This document shows positions 38,104-48,597 of a stretch of 64,000 nucleotides of DNA, in pieces (position 1 is the stretch's first letter; the number at the start of each line of letters is the position of its first letter). The notes under the pieces were generated by a model, which ran no database searches, was not told the DNA's origin, and saw only the letters and a list, made by a program, of their open reading frames with translations. The translations under genes were made by a program, and so were the position numbers. The stretch lies in assembly GCA_963793465.1 (NCBI GenBank), contig CAWCAJ010000001.1, forward strand, positions 682,001-746,000, written 5' to 3'. Source of the stretch: CAJQPP01 sp963793465 (lineage in GTDB: Bacteria; Planctomycetota; Planctomycetia; Pirellulales; Pirellulaceae).

Positions 38104-38329
38104 TCGAACGGGCGGCTAAAGTTAAGGCATCTCTGCACCGGAAACCAAATCGCGGCAACAGGCATGCTCCGAAACCCGTAGTCTACCGTCAGAGGCTTCG
38201 CCCGTACCCCGTTGGGGGCGGACGTGGCAACGGACGCCAAGACCCGCAGACGGAAGCGGAATTATAACCCACATGGCCCCGGATTGATCAGGGGGCCCCT
38301 ATCACCCTTCACAATGAAGTAAACCGCTG

Positions 38330-38968
38330 ATGTCCCGAAAGAAACAGGGCGCCAATCCGGACCCCGGTAAATTCAATCGCCCCGCACCCCGGCCTGGAAA
38401 ACTGCGAATCGTGGGAGGCAAGCACCGGGGCAGACAGCTTAGCTATTCGGGGGACCCGCGAACCCGCCCCATGAAAGACAATATCCGGGAAGCGGTATTC
38501 AACCTGGTGGGGGGATTTCTTGCCGAGAAACAGGTTTTCGATCTGTTTTCCGGTACGGGCGCCATCGGTTTGGAAGCGATCAGTCGCGGAGCTCGACACG
38601 CAACCATGATCGAACGACACTTCCCGACCGCCAAAATGATCCGCGACAACATCGCCGAATTGGATGTCGAGTCGGCGACCACGGTGATTACCTCCGACAC
38701 TTTCTTCTGGGCCCGACGGTTCTTGAGCCAACCGCAGCACTTTCCCCACGGGCCCTGGGCTGTTTTCTGCAGCCCTCCCTATGACGTCTACCTGGATCAG
38801 GAAGCGGAAGTCCTGAAAATGCTGGCGGGGCTGATGGAGGCGGCACCGACAGAAAGCCTGTTCATTGTGGAAAGCGACGAGAGATTTCTGCCGGAAAAAC
38901 TACCCCGCCGGCAGGATTGGAAAGTCAGAATGTATGCGCCGGCCCAGGTTTGCGTCCTCAAGTGTTGA
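38330..38968 (+). CDS. rsmD: 16S rRNA (guanine(966)-N(2))-methyltransferase
   Basis: The 212-residue product is RsmD, which methylates G966 of 16S rRNA in the assembled small subunit. Family signatures are LRIVGGKHRGRQL at the start, TRPMKDNIREAVFNLV, the SAM-binding VFDLFSGTGAIGLEAISRGA, and a catalytic SPPYD in place of the usual DPPY(F). Length is typical with a short basic N-terminal extension. The gene stands at the left edge of the decayed region that follows. Confidence 0.92.
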   Translation: MSRKKQGANPDPGKFNRPAPRPGKLRIVGGKHRGRQLSYSGDPRTRPMKDNIREAVFNLVGGFLAEKQVFDLFSGTGAIGLEAISRGARHATMIERHFPTAKMIRDNIAELDVESATTVITSDTFFWARRFLSQPQHFPHGPWAVFCSPPYDVYLDQEAEVLKMLAGLMEAAPTESLFIVESDERFLPEKLPRRQDWKVRMYAPAQVCVLKC

Positions 38969-39880
38969 GGCAGCGCCCGGCGGGGGCACTCCGTATGACG
39001 CCGCCCACCGGATCCAGTGCACCGGACGCCGACTCAATCTGAAATCGACCTCGCAACCCCGTGGCCGCCCCGCCAAAAAGCAAGCCTAAAGTGGCTATTT
39101 GTCGTCGGTCCTCGGCGACAAGATGACGATCGGCCAATTCGAATTGCGGATCTTCAACCTTGGGTTCCGCGTCGAATGACTCAACCACCTTAGTGAATTG
39201 ATCTTTCGTTTGGCCACTTCTGCCAAAGGACACCGGTCGGCACTTTCCAATGATTTTGACGTTGGCCTTGTCCATATCCCGGTATCCGAAATAGTCCTCT
39301 GCCCTGTTAGCCTGCAACTTCATCTCCGATTTCAACAAAAACTGGAAAACGCCGTCAAGGCATCGATCCACTGAATTTTGGGCCCCCCGTGGCAGGGCAT
39401 GATCCGGTACCGGCCGGGTTGGACACCCGAGCGATGCCTGAAAAATCCCGGGGTTTCAGGGGCTGGCCCCTGACCATCCTGAATTCCGACTCCAAGTTGA
39501 GTCGCAAAGTTCCCAACGAGCAACGCATCAAGAGATGACAGCAACTTCTGCCCGGGCTCTGTCCCCGCCGACTCCAGCGATAATCGGTCGGAAAACTCCT
39601 TTCCGCAACGGCAACGTGCATTGGGAACCTGGCATCCGCTCGCAAGTACCGTTGTCCATCCTTACAGTTGGGTCATGCCACACCGCGAATGCACCGGCCA
39701 AACTTCCGTTCAACTTACCTCTGGATGAACTTTCTTTCCGCTTCGATTTGTTCCGCCGCCGAAAGAACGAGGTCTCCATCCGGTAACCGGCGAAAGTCAT
39801 GCACGGTTCAGCCGTGCCCTGCAATTCTTCAGAGTATCCGTCAGGCAAGTCGCGAGCATCTTTCAACTGATACTGATAAC
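38969..39880. other. Decayed intergenic region
   Basis: About 900 bases without a supportable intact gene. A minus-strand open frame at 38958-39371 (137 codons) has coding-like composition (for example QTKDQFTKVVESFDAEPK) but overlaps the end of rsmD and matches nothing I know. Further minus-strand frames between 39355 and 39914 look like pieces of a protein cut by frameshifts. I regard the stretch as eroded remnants. Confidence 0.4.
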
Positions 39881-39891
39881 TGGCAAAACCT

Positions 39892-40038
39892 CGCCAGCCC
39901 GTAACCCAATGCATTTGCCTTGAGCACGAGTGGTTTGCGGTACGCCGACTGAGTCAGGCCATAGAGAAACCTTTCCAGCGAATACCGGGCAAGCACCAGC
40001 CGAAAATCTTCCTTCTGTTCGCGGGAAACTGTGAGCAG
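39892..40038 (-). pseudogene. N-terminal fragment of an AbiEii-type toxin
   Basis: About 49 codons read TVSREQKEDFRLVLARYSLE, then RFLYGLTQSAYRKPLVLK, which resembles the start of AbiEii/AbiGii nucleotidyltransferase toxins of type IV toxin-antitoxin systems (usually ending here in VLKGAMLF). The sequence after VLKANALGYGLA leaves the family pattern, and no antitoxin or nucleotidyltransferase motif follows. It is a remnant, not a working toxin. Confidence 0.45.
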
Positions 40039-40105
40039 CCGGGGGCGTGGCGGTGCACCTTTGGGTCCGGTCATGGATCCAGTGGGGCTTTCTTTCTTCC
40101 TTGGA

Positions 40106-40309
40106 GATTCAACTGCTTCCTACATTGCAGGTTTTGGCTCAACACACCCGATGGTTGTCAATGTCGGTTTCGTGGACGGTTCCGGTCATTCAATTGCTCG
40201 CAGTATTGAACTACAAACGTGGTACCAGATTTGTGGAATGGCGGATGGCGAAGTCACCCAGGATTACTCTAGAGCAGACCCGTCCCCGTTTCTTCCTCGC
40301 CAGCGTTGA
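40106..40309 (+). pseudogene. C-terminal fragment of a DUF1559 protein
   Basis: The last 67 codons read STHPMVVNVGFVDGSGHS and IARSIELQTWYQICGMADGE, matching the C-terminal H-X9-DG signature of the DUF1559 pseudopilin-like family that is greatly expanded in planctomycetes. The family's N-terminal prepilin methylation motif and body are absent upstream, so this is a truncated copy. The open frame extends back to 40031, but residues before about 40106 do not fit. Confidence 0.65.
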
Positions 40310-40348
40310 CTTTGACCACGCCATAACGACTTGCCAGGTTTTCCCTCG

Positions 40349-43070
40349 TCAGGACGCGGTATTGCGCTGCGTGCGCATGGCCCAGGTCCATTTATGAACT
40401 TCCATCGCAACAAACACACTCAATGCCAACGCCCACAAACAAACGAAAGTCCTCAGACTGACCGGTTCGACATGCAGGATTTCCTGACCCAGCGGCACAA
40501 ACATCGTGCCCAGATGAAGCAGCATCGCAAACAGCGCACCGCCAAGCAGGATCGGACTGCGGAAAGGCGACAATCGCAGCGCCGATTTTGTCTCGGAACG
40601 GCAATTGCCGATGTGAACGTTTTCAAACAAGACCATGAGTAATAGCAGGGCGTTTCGTGCCGTCGCTTCAGTCCAGCCCGCGCGCAGCATCCACCAGAAA
40701 GCGCCGAAGCCCACGAAACCCATGACCAGTCCAGCGACAAGGGTTCGCTCGATCATCAAGCGATTGAAGATCCGTTCGGTACGTCGGCCTTGGTGCGCGG
40801 CCGAGTACATCTCCTTCGCTTGGTTCGAACGCCAGGCCACGTCTTGAATGCCATTTGTGACAAGGTTCAACCAAAGTAGCTGTACTGCCAGGAGCGGCAG
40901 CGGCAGCCCAGCCATCAGAGCCAGGCCAACCAAAACGACTTCGGCAGCCCCCGTGGAGATCAGCAGATAGATCACCTTGCGAACGTTGTCGTATGCGACT
41001 CGCCCTTCTTCAATCCCGGCCACGATGGTGGCAAAGTTGTCGTCACTGATGACGAGTTCGGCGGCTTCGCGAGCCACATCCGTTCCCGACTTGCCCATCG
41101 CCACTCCAATGTTCGCAGCCCGAAGGGCTGGCGCATCGTTGACACCATCTCCGGTGACTGCGACGAAGTGGCCGACTCGACGCGCAGCATTGACCAACTC
41201 CAACTTCTGATGAGGCGCAACGCGAGCGAAAACACGAGCTGTCTTTACCGCCTGGTCCATTTCCGCCGGCGACATCTTGGCAAGTTCACTGCCGGTAACA
41301 ACTTGGTGCGGTTCACTTGCCAGACCCAGATCGCGAGAAATGGCGAGCGCCGTCACGGGATGATCGCCGGTAATCATGCAAGCGCCGACGCCCGCTTCAC
41401 GGCTGGCTGCCACGGCGTCACGCACCCCTGGCCGCAACGGATCGATCATCCCCACAAATCCTAAGAAGGTCAGGTGCGAGGGCTCTGGTGGGGCATGGGC
41501 TGGATCGAGTGTGCCGGGCAATGATGCCTTCGGCTAACGCCAACACGCGGTAACCTTGCTGGCCCATCGACTCGGCCATGTTGATGCATCTCTTCGACTT
41601 TTTGCGCCGTTTCCTGTTCGTCGGAATCATCCTCCCAATCACACATCGCCAACACTCTTTCCGGCGCGCCTTTCACAAACACGTCGGTGGCCCCATCGGA
41701 CTGATGGTACGTTGCGGCGAACTGCCGCTCGGGCTCAAATGGCAGTTCGTTCACTTGTGGGTGTTTTGACAAGCTGGCCTCGCGGGTCCAGCCGAGCTTG
41801 TACGCCATGACAAGCAAGGCGAGATCAACGGCGTCGCCTCGCCAGATCCATTCGCCGTCACGGCGATGCAGGTCTGCCTCGTTGCACAAGACGGCGACGC
41901 CCGCGAGACCGTCCAACGCCGGATGACGGCCAGTTTCGATCACTTGACCCTCATGGGTGACCTGACCTTCTGGGACGAATCCTTCGCCGCTGACGTCAAA
42001 TCGCTTCACCGGTCGGAAGTCTGAATTTCACGCACGGTCAGTTCGTTGCAGGTCAACGTGCCCGTCTTGTCGCTGGCGATCAGCGTACAACTTCCCAATC
42101 CTTCCACGGCGGCAAGCCGGCGAACAATCACACCGCGGCGAGCCATGCGAGCGGTCCCAATGGCCAAGGCAACCGTCAAAGCGACCGGCAATCCTTCAGG
42201 GATGGCCGACACCGCCAAGGCGACTGCGAATAGAAACATGTCGTGAACGCTATGGTTATGAAGGACAACGCCGAGCACAGCGACCGCGCATGCCGCGACC
42301 AGAACGGCCGCCGCCACAACGTGTGTGAAACGTTCCAGCCGTTCGAGCAGCGGCGGCTTTCCGCCAGGTGCGCCGATGACATCCAATGCCAGTTGGCCTA
42401 CATGCGTGGCCGAGCCGGTTGCTACAACCATGCCTTGGGCACGTCCACGGACGACGATGGAACCGGCAAACGTCATGTTCCGCCGATCGCCAACGGGCGT
42501 CGGCGCGTCGCCGGTCCACGTAGGATCCTTCGAAACCGCCAGCGATTCGCCGGTCAAAAGTGACTCGTCAATTTCGAGCCCGTGGGCTGAAACAAGCCGC
42601 ATGTCTGCCGGCACGCGGTTGCCGGACTCCAGCCAGACGGTATCTCCAGGGACGACCTTCTCCGCGTCAATTTCACAGACTTCACCGTCTCTCATGACGG
42701 CGGCGCGGATCTGCAGCAGTTGTTGCAATGCTTGCGTGCTCTTTTCAGCACGCCATTCCTGATAACCGCCAATCAACGCATTAAGTCCCAGAACTGCTGC
42801 AATGAACCCCGCGTCGGTCGGCTCACCAATCGCGACGGAAACTGCCGCAGCGACGCCGAGAATGTAAATGAGCGGACTGCGGAATTGACGCAAGGCGATC
42901 TGCCACCAGGCGGGGCGTGGAGCGTGCGGCAACACATTCGGTCCCAACTTCTCGAGACGCTCAGCTGCTTCCGATCCAGTCAGACCGCGGGGCGTGGCAT
43001 CGACAGACTTCTCCAACGACGGCAAGTCGAGTGCGTGCCACGCCTGAATCTGTTGCAACTGTTGATCCAT
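40349..43070 (-). pseudogene. Cation-transporting P-type ATPase (P2-like), three frameshifts
   Basis: A full-length P-type ATPase of about 900 residues is recognisable in three frames. The first part has the actuator TGES (LLTGESLAV), AIPEGLPVALTVALAIGTARM and the phosphorylation site DKTGTLT. After a shift near 42008 the nucleotide-binding part carries FVKGAPERVLAM. Two one-base gains near 41578 and 41522 bracket GYRVLALAEG, and the rest has MITGDHPVTA, VTGDGVNDAPALRAANIG and the C-terminal helices. The PEGL motif points to a Ca2+/Mg2+-type pump. The start at 43070 has AGGGAA eight bases upstream. No nonsense codons occur apart from those made by the shifts. Confidence 0.82.
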
Positions 43071-43099
43071 CTGCATGTTCCCTTGTTTCAGACACATTC

Positions 43100-43363
43100 C
43101 TCCGCCGCTACGCGCTTTCCAAGTACAATACGCTAAGCCGATACTCATCGCGAAAGCGATGCACGCAAGCCCCAAAGATACGGGGGTTCGATCTTGTCCC
43201 CATTCAGTCTGATGACCTTTCGCGCGATTGCCATCGGCGTCGAGGCCATCACAATCTTGACGTGGATCAAGTCGTCCCGCAGATGGACCGCAATGTTGAC
43301 CAATTTCTCGATCGCAATCAGAACGGCCGAATGACGCGTGATGTCTTTCATTTTCTCACTCAT
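43100..43363 (-). pseudogene. PsiE-like small membrane protein remnant
   Basis: The frame from 43363 reads SAVLIAIEKLVNIAVHLRDD then LIHVKIVMASTPMAIARKVI, resembling the C-terminal half of PsiE-type membrane proteins. At about 43168 the expected continuation (WGLACIAFAMSIGLAY) lies in another frame. Its start codon overlaps the end of the upstream universal-stress gene. It is probably a truncated, frameshifted copy. Confidence in the family is low. Confidence 0.35.
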
Positions 43364-44315
43364 TCGTCTCTTCTGGTAATGTCACCGGCGAAATGAAGTC
43401 GTTGGGCTTGATAGTCAGGACCGAGCATGTTGACCCGCTCAAGCACTTGCTCAGCCGTGTTGCCCATCAATGCCCCGACTACGCCAGTCCGAGCGATGGT
43501 TCCCATCACGATCAGGTCAATGTCCTGTTTCTTCGCCAACTCGGATATTGCATGTCCGGGGCCGATTTCGTCGTGGAGCAGGTGCACGCTATCGCTGCGG
43601 TGACTGAGTTTGTAAGGTCCCAAAAAGTTGTCGAGCGCTGCGGCCACCTCCATCTTCGCTTTCCGCACTGTCTCCTCAAGCTTACCGGGGATTGACCATG
43701 ATTCATCTGCGCTCGCCCCGATTAGCTCCCAAGCGTGAACGACGTGAAATTGGCCGTTCTCGTACGTCAGCGATGGACTTACCCAAATCCATGATCGCCT
43801 TGTTCATGATTTCCTGAGCGACATCGTGAGGGGCGGGATCGACCGCGGCCAACACACGGGAAAAACGCGGCGGTGCGTCGGCCCGAACGAGCCACACAGC
43901 ACAAGGGCACTTGCGCAGCAAACGCATACTCGTCGTACCGAAGAAGCCCGTTCGACGGCTATGGGCACCTTTGGTGACCCGCAGCACCAAATCGTGATTC
44001 GACCTCAGCACCTCGTGCATGATCCCGAAGGACGTTTTCCCGAAGAGAACCTTGGTCGTAACATCGAACCCTTGTTCGCGCAGCGGCCCGGCAATGGCCT
44101 CAAGATCTCTGGCGTTTGTCGTCCGCCAACACTTGCTGTGTGTGGTCGCTATCCGGCATCGCCAGTCGCGCGATCCACGAGAATTCGGGCACGACATCCA
44201 CGATCTTTAATTTCGCCTGATTATGCTCAGCCAGCCGGACAGCCCATTGCAGTGCTGGATGTTCCTCGAAACGCGTATCCACTGCCACGAGGATGTTTTT
44301 GAATCGTTTCATCAT
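43356..44315 (-). pseudogene. Universal stress protein (two UspA domains), three frameshifts
   Basis: The start (KRFKNILVAVDTRFEEHPAL, with an AGGAG ribosome site) and later parts (SRVLAAVDPAPHD; DIDLIVMGTIARTGVVGALM, then GNTAEQVLERVNCSVLTIKP) together form a tandem UspA protein of about 315 residues, including the ATP-binding G-2x-G-9x-G(S/T) pattern in the second domain. One-base gains near 44114, 43771 and 43428 break the frame. It lies directly upstream of the P-type ATPase, with ArsR and DUF2934 genes behind it, a set that looks like a stress cluster. Confidence 0.75.
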
Positions 44316-44395
44316 GCACTCCTGTCAAGAACTTCAGTACCAGACGACTCGATCAACGACAAATCGACGCCACCAAATTTTTTGAATCGTTTCAT
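44312..44395 (-). CDS. Possible 27-residue leader peptide before the stress protein
   Basis: A short frame starts with ATGAAACGATTCAAAAA, the same words as the start of the adjacent universal-stress gene, and has its own AAGGAG ribosome site. Its TGA overlaps the ATGATG start of that gene. It is either a translated leader or the scar of a deleted tandem copy of the stress gene. Confidence 0.35.
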   Translation of the reverse strand: MKRFKKFGGVDLSLIESSGTEVLDRSA

Positions 44396-44434
44396 GCGAC
44401 TTCTCCTTCGACAATCAGCCGTGACTGGTGCGTC

Positions 44435-44719
44435 CTATCCTGAAGCCGCGCTTGACCCATTCCGTTCCGCTGCGACTTCCCGTTCGGCCCCTAGCCAGAA
44501 GTCGAATCCGTCTCCCGCCGGGCACCCTGCCGCTTCCCATTTGCTGTAAGCGACAGCCCGAATCGTCTCTTCGCAGTCATCGGAGGGTTGCTGATTCGAG
44601 AGGCACGTTGCATCGCGCCCGTGTTCGCCGGTCAGCGTCACGGTTGCACTGGGGTCGAGAACGGAATCGTCCGCCGAGGTTGCTTGGCTCGTTTGGTCTT
44701 TGACATTGGTCTTGATCAT
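44435..44719 (-). CDS. DUF2934 domain small protein
   Basis: This is a 94-residue soluble protein. The C-terminal half, IRAVAYSKWEAAGCPAGDGF followed by DFWLGAEREV, fits the DUF2934 signature (AY-x-LWE-x-x-G-x-P-x-G, then W-x-x-AE). The N-terminus is Ser/Thr/Asp rich. A strong AAGGAG ribosome site precedes the ATG at 44719. DUF2934 proteins are small and of unknown function, often near stress genes, which fits the neighbouring universal-stress gene. Confidence 0.75.
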   Translation of the reverse strand: MIKTNVKDQTSQATSADDSVLDPSATVTLTGEHGRDATCLSNQQPSDDCEETIRAVAYSKWEAAGCPAGDGFDFWLGAEREVAAERNGSSAASG

Positions 44720-44825
44720 GGTCTTTCTCCTTGTAGATCAATGCAACAGAAAACTGACAACGCTGTTATCGATAGGAAACCTTGTTCTCCGTCGAAGTAT
44801 CTAACCGGAAGGTCCAATCTGCAGA

Positions 44826-45176
44826 TCAATCGGACCATGTGGACTTTGCCTTCCTAATTGCCTTGCGTGTCTCGTCCGTTTGTTGATCCATCGACGGCAA
44901 GAAGTCCATTCCCTGCACCAACCAGTCCGCAAGCTTTTCTGATCGAAGTCGGTAAAGCACCCTTCTCCCCTTCCGGCGCTCAGAGACGACTCGATGTGCC
45001 CGCAAGACCATTAGGTGTTGTGACACACTGGAATGAGCGAGGCCGGTGGCTTTTGCGAGCGACGCCACGTCTCGCTCGCCACTTCGAACCTCCTCCAGGA
45101 TCTGGATACGCCGAGGATGAGCGAGAGCCCGCAGGAACGCTGCCAGTTCCGTCGCCGCAAGCAGGCGATATGGCAT
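44826..45176 (-). CDS. ArsR-family transcriptional regulator
   Basis: This is a 116-residue winged helix-turn-helix repressor. The core RALAHPRRIQILEEVRSGER, then ATGLAHSSVSQHLMVLRAHR and GRRVLYRLRSEK, is typical of ArsR/SmtB. No obvious metal-binding cysteine motif is present in the recognition helix, so it may sense something other than metal. The ATG at 45176 has a good GGGAGGT ribosome site; an upstream in-frame start is ignored. It is the first gene of the stress cluster reading towards the ATPase and probably controls it. Confidence 0.85.
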   Translation of the reverse strand: MPYRLLAATELAAFLRALAHPRRIQILEEVRSGERDVASLAKATGLAHSSVSQHLMVLRAHRVVSERRKGRRVLYRLRSEKLADWLVQGMDFLPSMDQQTDETRKAIRKAKSTWSD

Positions 45177-45604
45177 TCGTAGACCTCCCGCAACGAGTCT
45201 TGGCGAGTTGAGCGCTGAGTACACTCATCATTCTGATGAAAAATTCGAATCTTTGAATATCTGAATCTATGCATCTGCCGTGCCGAAACGCCGCTCACGA
45301 TGTTTTGCAGCCGTAACAGCTGAAGCGATTTGTCGGAAGATGGTGACGCGGCGCACAGCGTGTGCGGTCCCGCACATGCATCGCTTAACATTCCCTTCCC
45401 GTGACTCGCTGGCGGATGATTACCGGAGCACCCAGAGTCCAATTGTTTTCGCACCCGTCGCCACGCACCATGTCCGATGGTTTGCGCGATTCCACTCTGG
45501 ACTTCGGACTTCGTAGGGAAGAAAGCGGACGCAGCGGACGCAGCTCTGTTCCGGGGGGGGCGGTTGATGGGTTAAATTGGGTGCATGCCCGTCGACCTCG
45601 CGAT
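45177..45604. other. Intergenic region with no recognisable gene
   Basis: No gene or clear hairpin is visible. The AT-rich segment at 45230-45275 would suit the promoter of the ArsR cluster. A run of eight G residues occurs at about 45550. Confidence 0.4.
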
Positions 45605-45780
45605 TGCCCGGCCGGAACCTGTTTTCACGTACTCAACCGTGCCGTTGCCCGATTACCATTGTTTGAAAAGCCCGCCGATTTCGAGGCGTTTGTCCGGCTT
45701 TCTCGGCCTGGCCACGCAGTCGATCGCGGTATTTATACTCTGCTTCGCAATCCTCATCGTCGGCTTGTTGCATGACGGCA
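45605..45780 (+). pseudogene. Remnant of a REP-associated tyrosine transposase
   Basis: The frame reads CPAGTCFHVLNRAVARLPLF then EKPADFEAF, the N-terminal signature of RAYT/Y1 (IS200-like) transposases, and then IYTLLRNPHRRLV where the family has its HUH motif (YCxMPNHxHL). The HUH histidines are altered and the rest is missing, so it is inactive. Confidence 0.5.
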
Positions 45781-45817
45781 GCCTGCGTATGACACCGACC
45801 CGTCGCTAGGTCGATTG

Positions 45818-45859
45818 GCCCGGTTCCCGGCTTCGGCCGGGGCTGGGTCTCTTTTTTTT
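45818..45859 (+). terminator. Rho-independent terminator
   Basis: CCCGGC - TTCG - GCCGGG (45826-45841), extended by an imperfect outer stem, is followed by eight T residues at 45852-45859. It probably belonged to the transposase remnant upstream. Confidence 0.75.
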
Positions 45860-46630
45860 AGCCATCGGAGGATCGCTCAGACCCCGAGGAGATCGGCTAT
45901 CTAAAAACCTCGCCTCGGAGTAAGCGTCCGGCGTTTTGAATAGCGAGATGAGTTTTTGAATAAGCGAGTTTATGGGAGTCATCGCTGCCATTTCTCGAAA
46001 GTGGATCCGGCTCAAAACGAACGTTTTGTTGGGCGACGCGCGAGTACGAGGATCATCGCGTGGAGCAACTTCCATGCGGGTTCCGGAGAAATGGCACAGC
46101 CGGCACCGGCAATTTGTTTTAGCCAAGCGAATCCTTTGCGTCTTCGCGTCTTTTGCACGGCCCAGCGTCTATATCTCGCGCCAAGACGCAATGCCGCCAA
46201 GAATTACGAGCTGCCGCCTGGAGGACTCGAATGCAAAGAAACTGTTTAGTCGATCGCGAAATTTTTTTTGGCGATTGGGAAGACGAAATTAAGGAAAGAA
46301 GCCATTCCTGTTTCTGTCATCTGTGCCATCGAATTCGATTCACGCGAAGACAAAGATTGCAAATCTGTCAAATAACGTTTCCTGTAATTCAAAGACCAGG
46401 TACATACGGCTGCATACCAGAAAAAACGCAACAGTTTGTACTCAAGAAAAAAGGGTCCAGTTTCTAATGGTGCAGGTAGTTTTTTTCTGCCCGTACGATA
46501 GCTGGGCCGCCTATTTTGTTTCAGCTGAAGCCGGCCCACCATCGATTCCCCTTGGTCGTCGAGGTTTGAGCGCAGCACGTATCCCTCCGAAAGACGCCGG
46601 AGTTAGAACAATTTGAGGTCGAAACTCGCC
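45860..46630. other. AT-rich intergenic region
   Basis: About 770 bases with no supportable gene. The part around 46250-46500 is clearly poorer in GC than the flanking core genes and contains short A and T runs. One edge of the transposase element should fall here, but I could not see matching terminal repeats. Confidence 0.45.
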
Positions 46631-47714
46631 TCACGCTGCTCGGTTGTACGATCGAAGCAGACCACCGAGTCGTTCAGTCGTTTCGATCTTTTTGCTGACA
46701 TCCTGCGGATGTTCGATTGATTCAATCAACTCGTTGCCCAGGCCCTGATGTGGTCGCTCAGCGTGATAATGAAAAAGGATACTGCCCCACTGCATTTCGC
46801 AACGAGTTTTCACCGAATAAGATCAGTCGATTGAGACACTCGGATTTCAGTGAACCAAAGAACCGTTCAAGGTGAGCATTCATGTTTGGGCTTCGCGGAG
46901 GCAATCGGACGGGCTCCACACCTTCATTACTAAGGAATGCCCGAAACGACTCACTGAATTTGGAGTCTCGATCCATGATCAGGTATCGCTTGCCTTGGAG
47001 AAATCCATCTTCATGGTTAGTCAGCTCGCGGGCCGTTTGTTTCATCCACACTTCGCCGGGACTGGTCGTGCAACCGGCAAAATGGACGCGACGGGTTTTC
47101 AATTCCATCACGAACAGCAGGTAATACGTAACCAGCCCGCACTTGGTCCAGACTTCCACAGTCGTAAAATCAATCGCGGCCAATACATCCCAATGAGCTT
47201 TGAGAAACGTCGCCCACGACCCCGTACGTTTGCGAGTTGGAGCTGGTTCAATTCCGTGAGACTTGAGAATATTCTCAACGGTTGTGTCCGAGATCTGGTA
47301 ACCGACTTTAGCCAGTTCGCCCTGAATCCGATCATATCCCCACGATGGGTTTTCCCTGGCCAATTTCAATGTCAAGTCAACGATCACTTGTCGGATTCTT
47401 GGCCGTCCCGGTTTCTTCTCGGTTCGATCAGAGTAATCCCATTTCTTGGCGACCAATGTTCGATGCCAACGCAGGATCGTATCTGGTGTGAACAACGTGC
47501 CGAATTCCCGCAGCCGCTTGCGGCCAAGGATCTTACCCTTTAACGCGAGGCGTCGACGCTGGTCATCGTTGAGCAAGATTCGTTTCTTTCCAAGCTTCTC
47601 CTTGAGAACAGCGTTTTCGGTTCTCAGATATTCGATGACTTGCTGTTGCTCGCGATTGATCCAGCCAGCGAGAATCACCAGGTAGAGTTGCCAGGGTTGG
47701 AGGATAAAGGACAT
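46631..47714 (-). mobile_element. IS-type element with frameshifted rve (DDE) transposase
   Basis: The transposase reads over 340 codons: a helical N-terminus with a leucine-rich segment (IEYLRTENAVLKEKL), an HTH segment (LARENPSWGYDRIQGELAK), and a DDE catalytic core with AAIDFTT, YLIMDRDSKF and NAHLERFFGSLKSECLNRL. One extra base near 46793 throws the frame before HYHAERPHQGLGNELI, the normal C-terminal motif, which is intact in the next frame to 46631. The family is integrase-core, closest in look to IS3/IS481-type enzymes. Terminal inverted repeats were not found. Confidence 0.75.
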
Positions 47715-48405
47715 GATTGTAGAGATTCGGAAATCTTCAAGATCATGCGATGGAAAGGGACCGTCAATTAAAATGCCGATCGAATGATGGCCGACACCAT
47801 CGTTGTTCGTCGGTTGTATGAAATTTGGCGATCGTGCTGCGGGATGCGACGGTCGAGTTTGATGTCAGCATTCAACAATTAGAGCCCGTTATTCTGGGCT
47901 TTTTCGGTTCGGCTGAGTATTTTGACCACACCGCCTGCACAAGGAGATCCTGAAGGTCAGAAGAATGGATGTCACTTCCCATACGTCTTATTCCGGGTTT
48001 GGATTCCCGGCGTCCACCAGATTAAAAAGAAAAACAGAAAAAAGGTCATAAAATGGTGCTCACGCGGAGTCAAAATGCTGATTCGAAGGAAGCGGTAGAG
48101 CCATTTTAACAGGTCGGCTCCCTCCCCGTGCGAAACCCTCTTCGTAACAATACTCTCTTTGTCTCAAACGCCTAAGTCTTAAAGCAGCGAGACTTCGGGA
48201 GTTCGAGTCTCTTTCGGTCCCCTCTCAAGGCAAAAGTGACCCGTCACGAACCGAGCAGCTTTCGGTTAACAGAAACGTCGCGCATTAGCGTTAACCCCGC
48301 TGTCATCTTTCAGGGGGTCTCGAACTTTCGACAGCCGAGTTGACAGTTTGCGCAAACGGAACAACCGGCCACGGTCTTGCCCTCTGTTCGTTGATACGCC
48401 GCTGT
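47715..48405. other. AT-rich intergenic region with a tRNA-like fragment
   Basis: No gene is visible in about 690 bases. A tRNA-like 3' fragment lies at 48196-48222. The other edge of the transposase element should lie in the first part. Composition is poorer in GC than the core genes. Confidence 0.4.
48196..48222 (+). other. tRNA-Leu-like 3' end fragment, possible attachment scar
   Basis: GGGAGTTCGAGTCTCTTTCG followed by GTCCC resembles the T-arm and acceptor 3' strand of a bacterial tRNA-Leu. Upstream, CTTAAAG at 48173-48184 looks like an anticodon loop for UAA, but its stem does not pair and no 5' half is present. It is not a working tRNA. Confidence 0.35.
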
Positions 48406-48504
48406 TAACGGCTGATCGTCGTACATCGCCACCAGCACATTGCTGGGCTTAAGGTCACGATGGATGATCCCTTTTTGATGGGCATGCTTATGGCCGATGT
48501 TCCC
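48406..48504 (-). pseudogene. Fragment of a Ser/Thr protein kinase
   Basis: About 33 codons read HAHQKGIIHRDLKPSNVLVA then MYDDQPL, the catalytic loop of the planctomycete Ser/Thr kinase family. The residues on both sides do not continue the kinase fold. It is a small remnant. Confidence 0.6.
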
Positions 48505-48597
48505 CAGATCCTCTGCGAGTATGAGCAAGGTAATTACAGGGAGGGTAGCCGAATTTCCTGTCTCAATCCTTGCCAACTGGCGTCTGTCACACAGACT

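Noticed and set aside
38958..39371. Minus-strand 137-codon frame after rsmD
   Set aside because: It has coding-like composition, but it overlaps rsmD and has no family or ribosome site. I kept it only as a remark.
39770..39840. A segment with GCACGGTTC and a GAAA word looked like group II intron domain V
   Set aside because: The upstream pairing strand GAGCCGT is absent and no reverse transcriptase is nearby; it is just a small GCACGG/CCGTGC hairpin.
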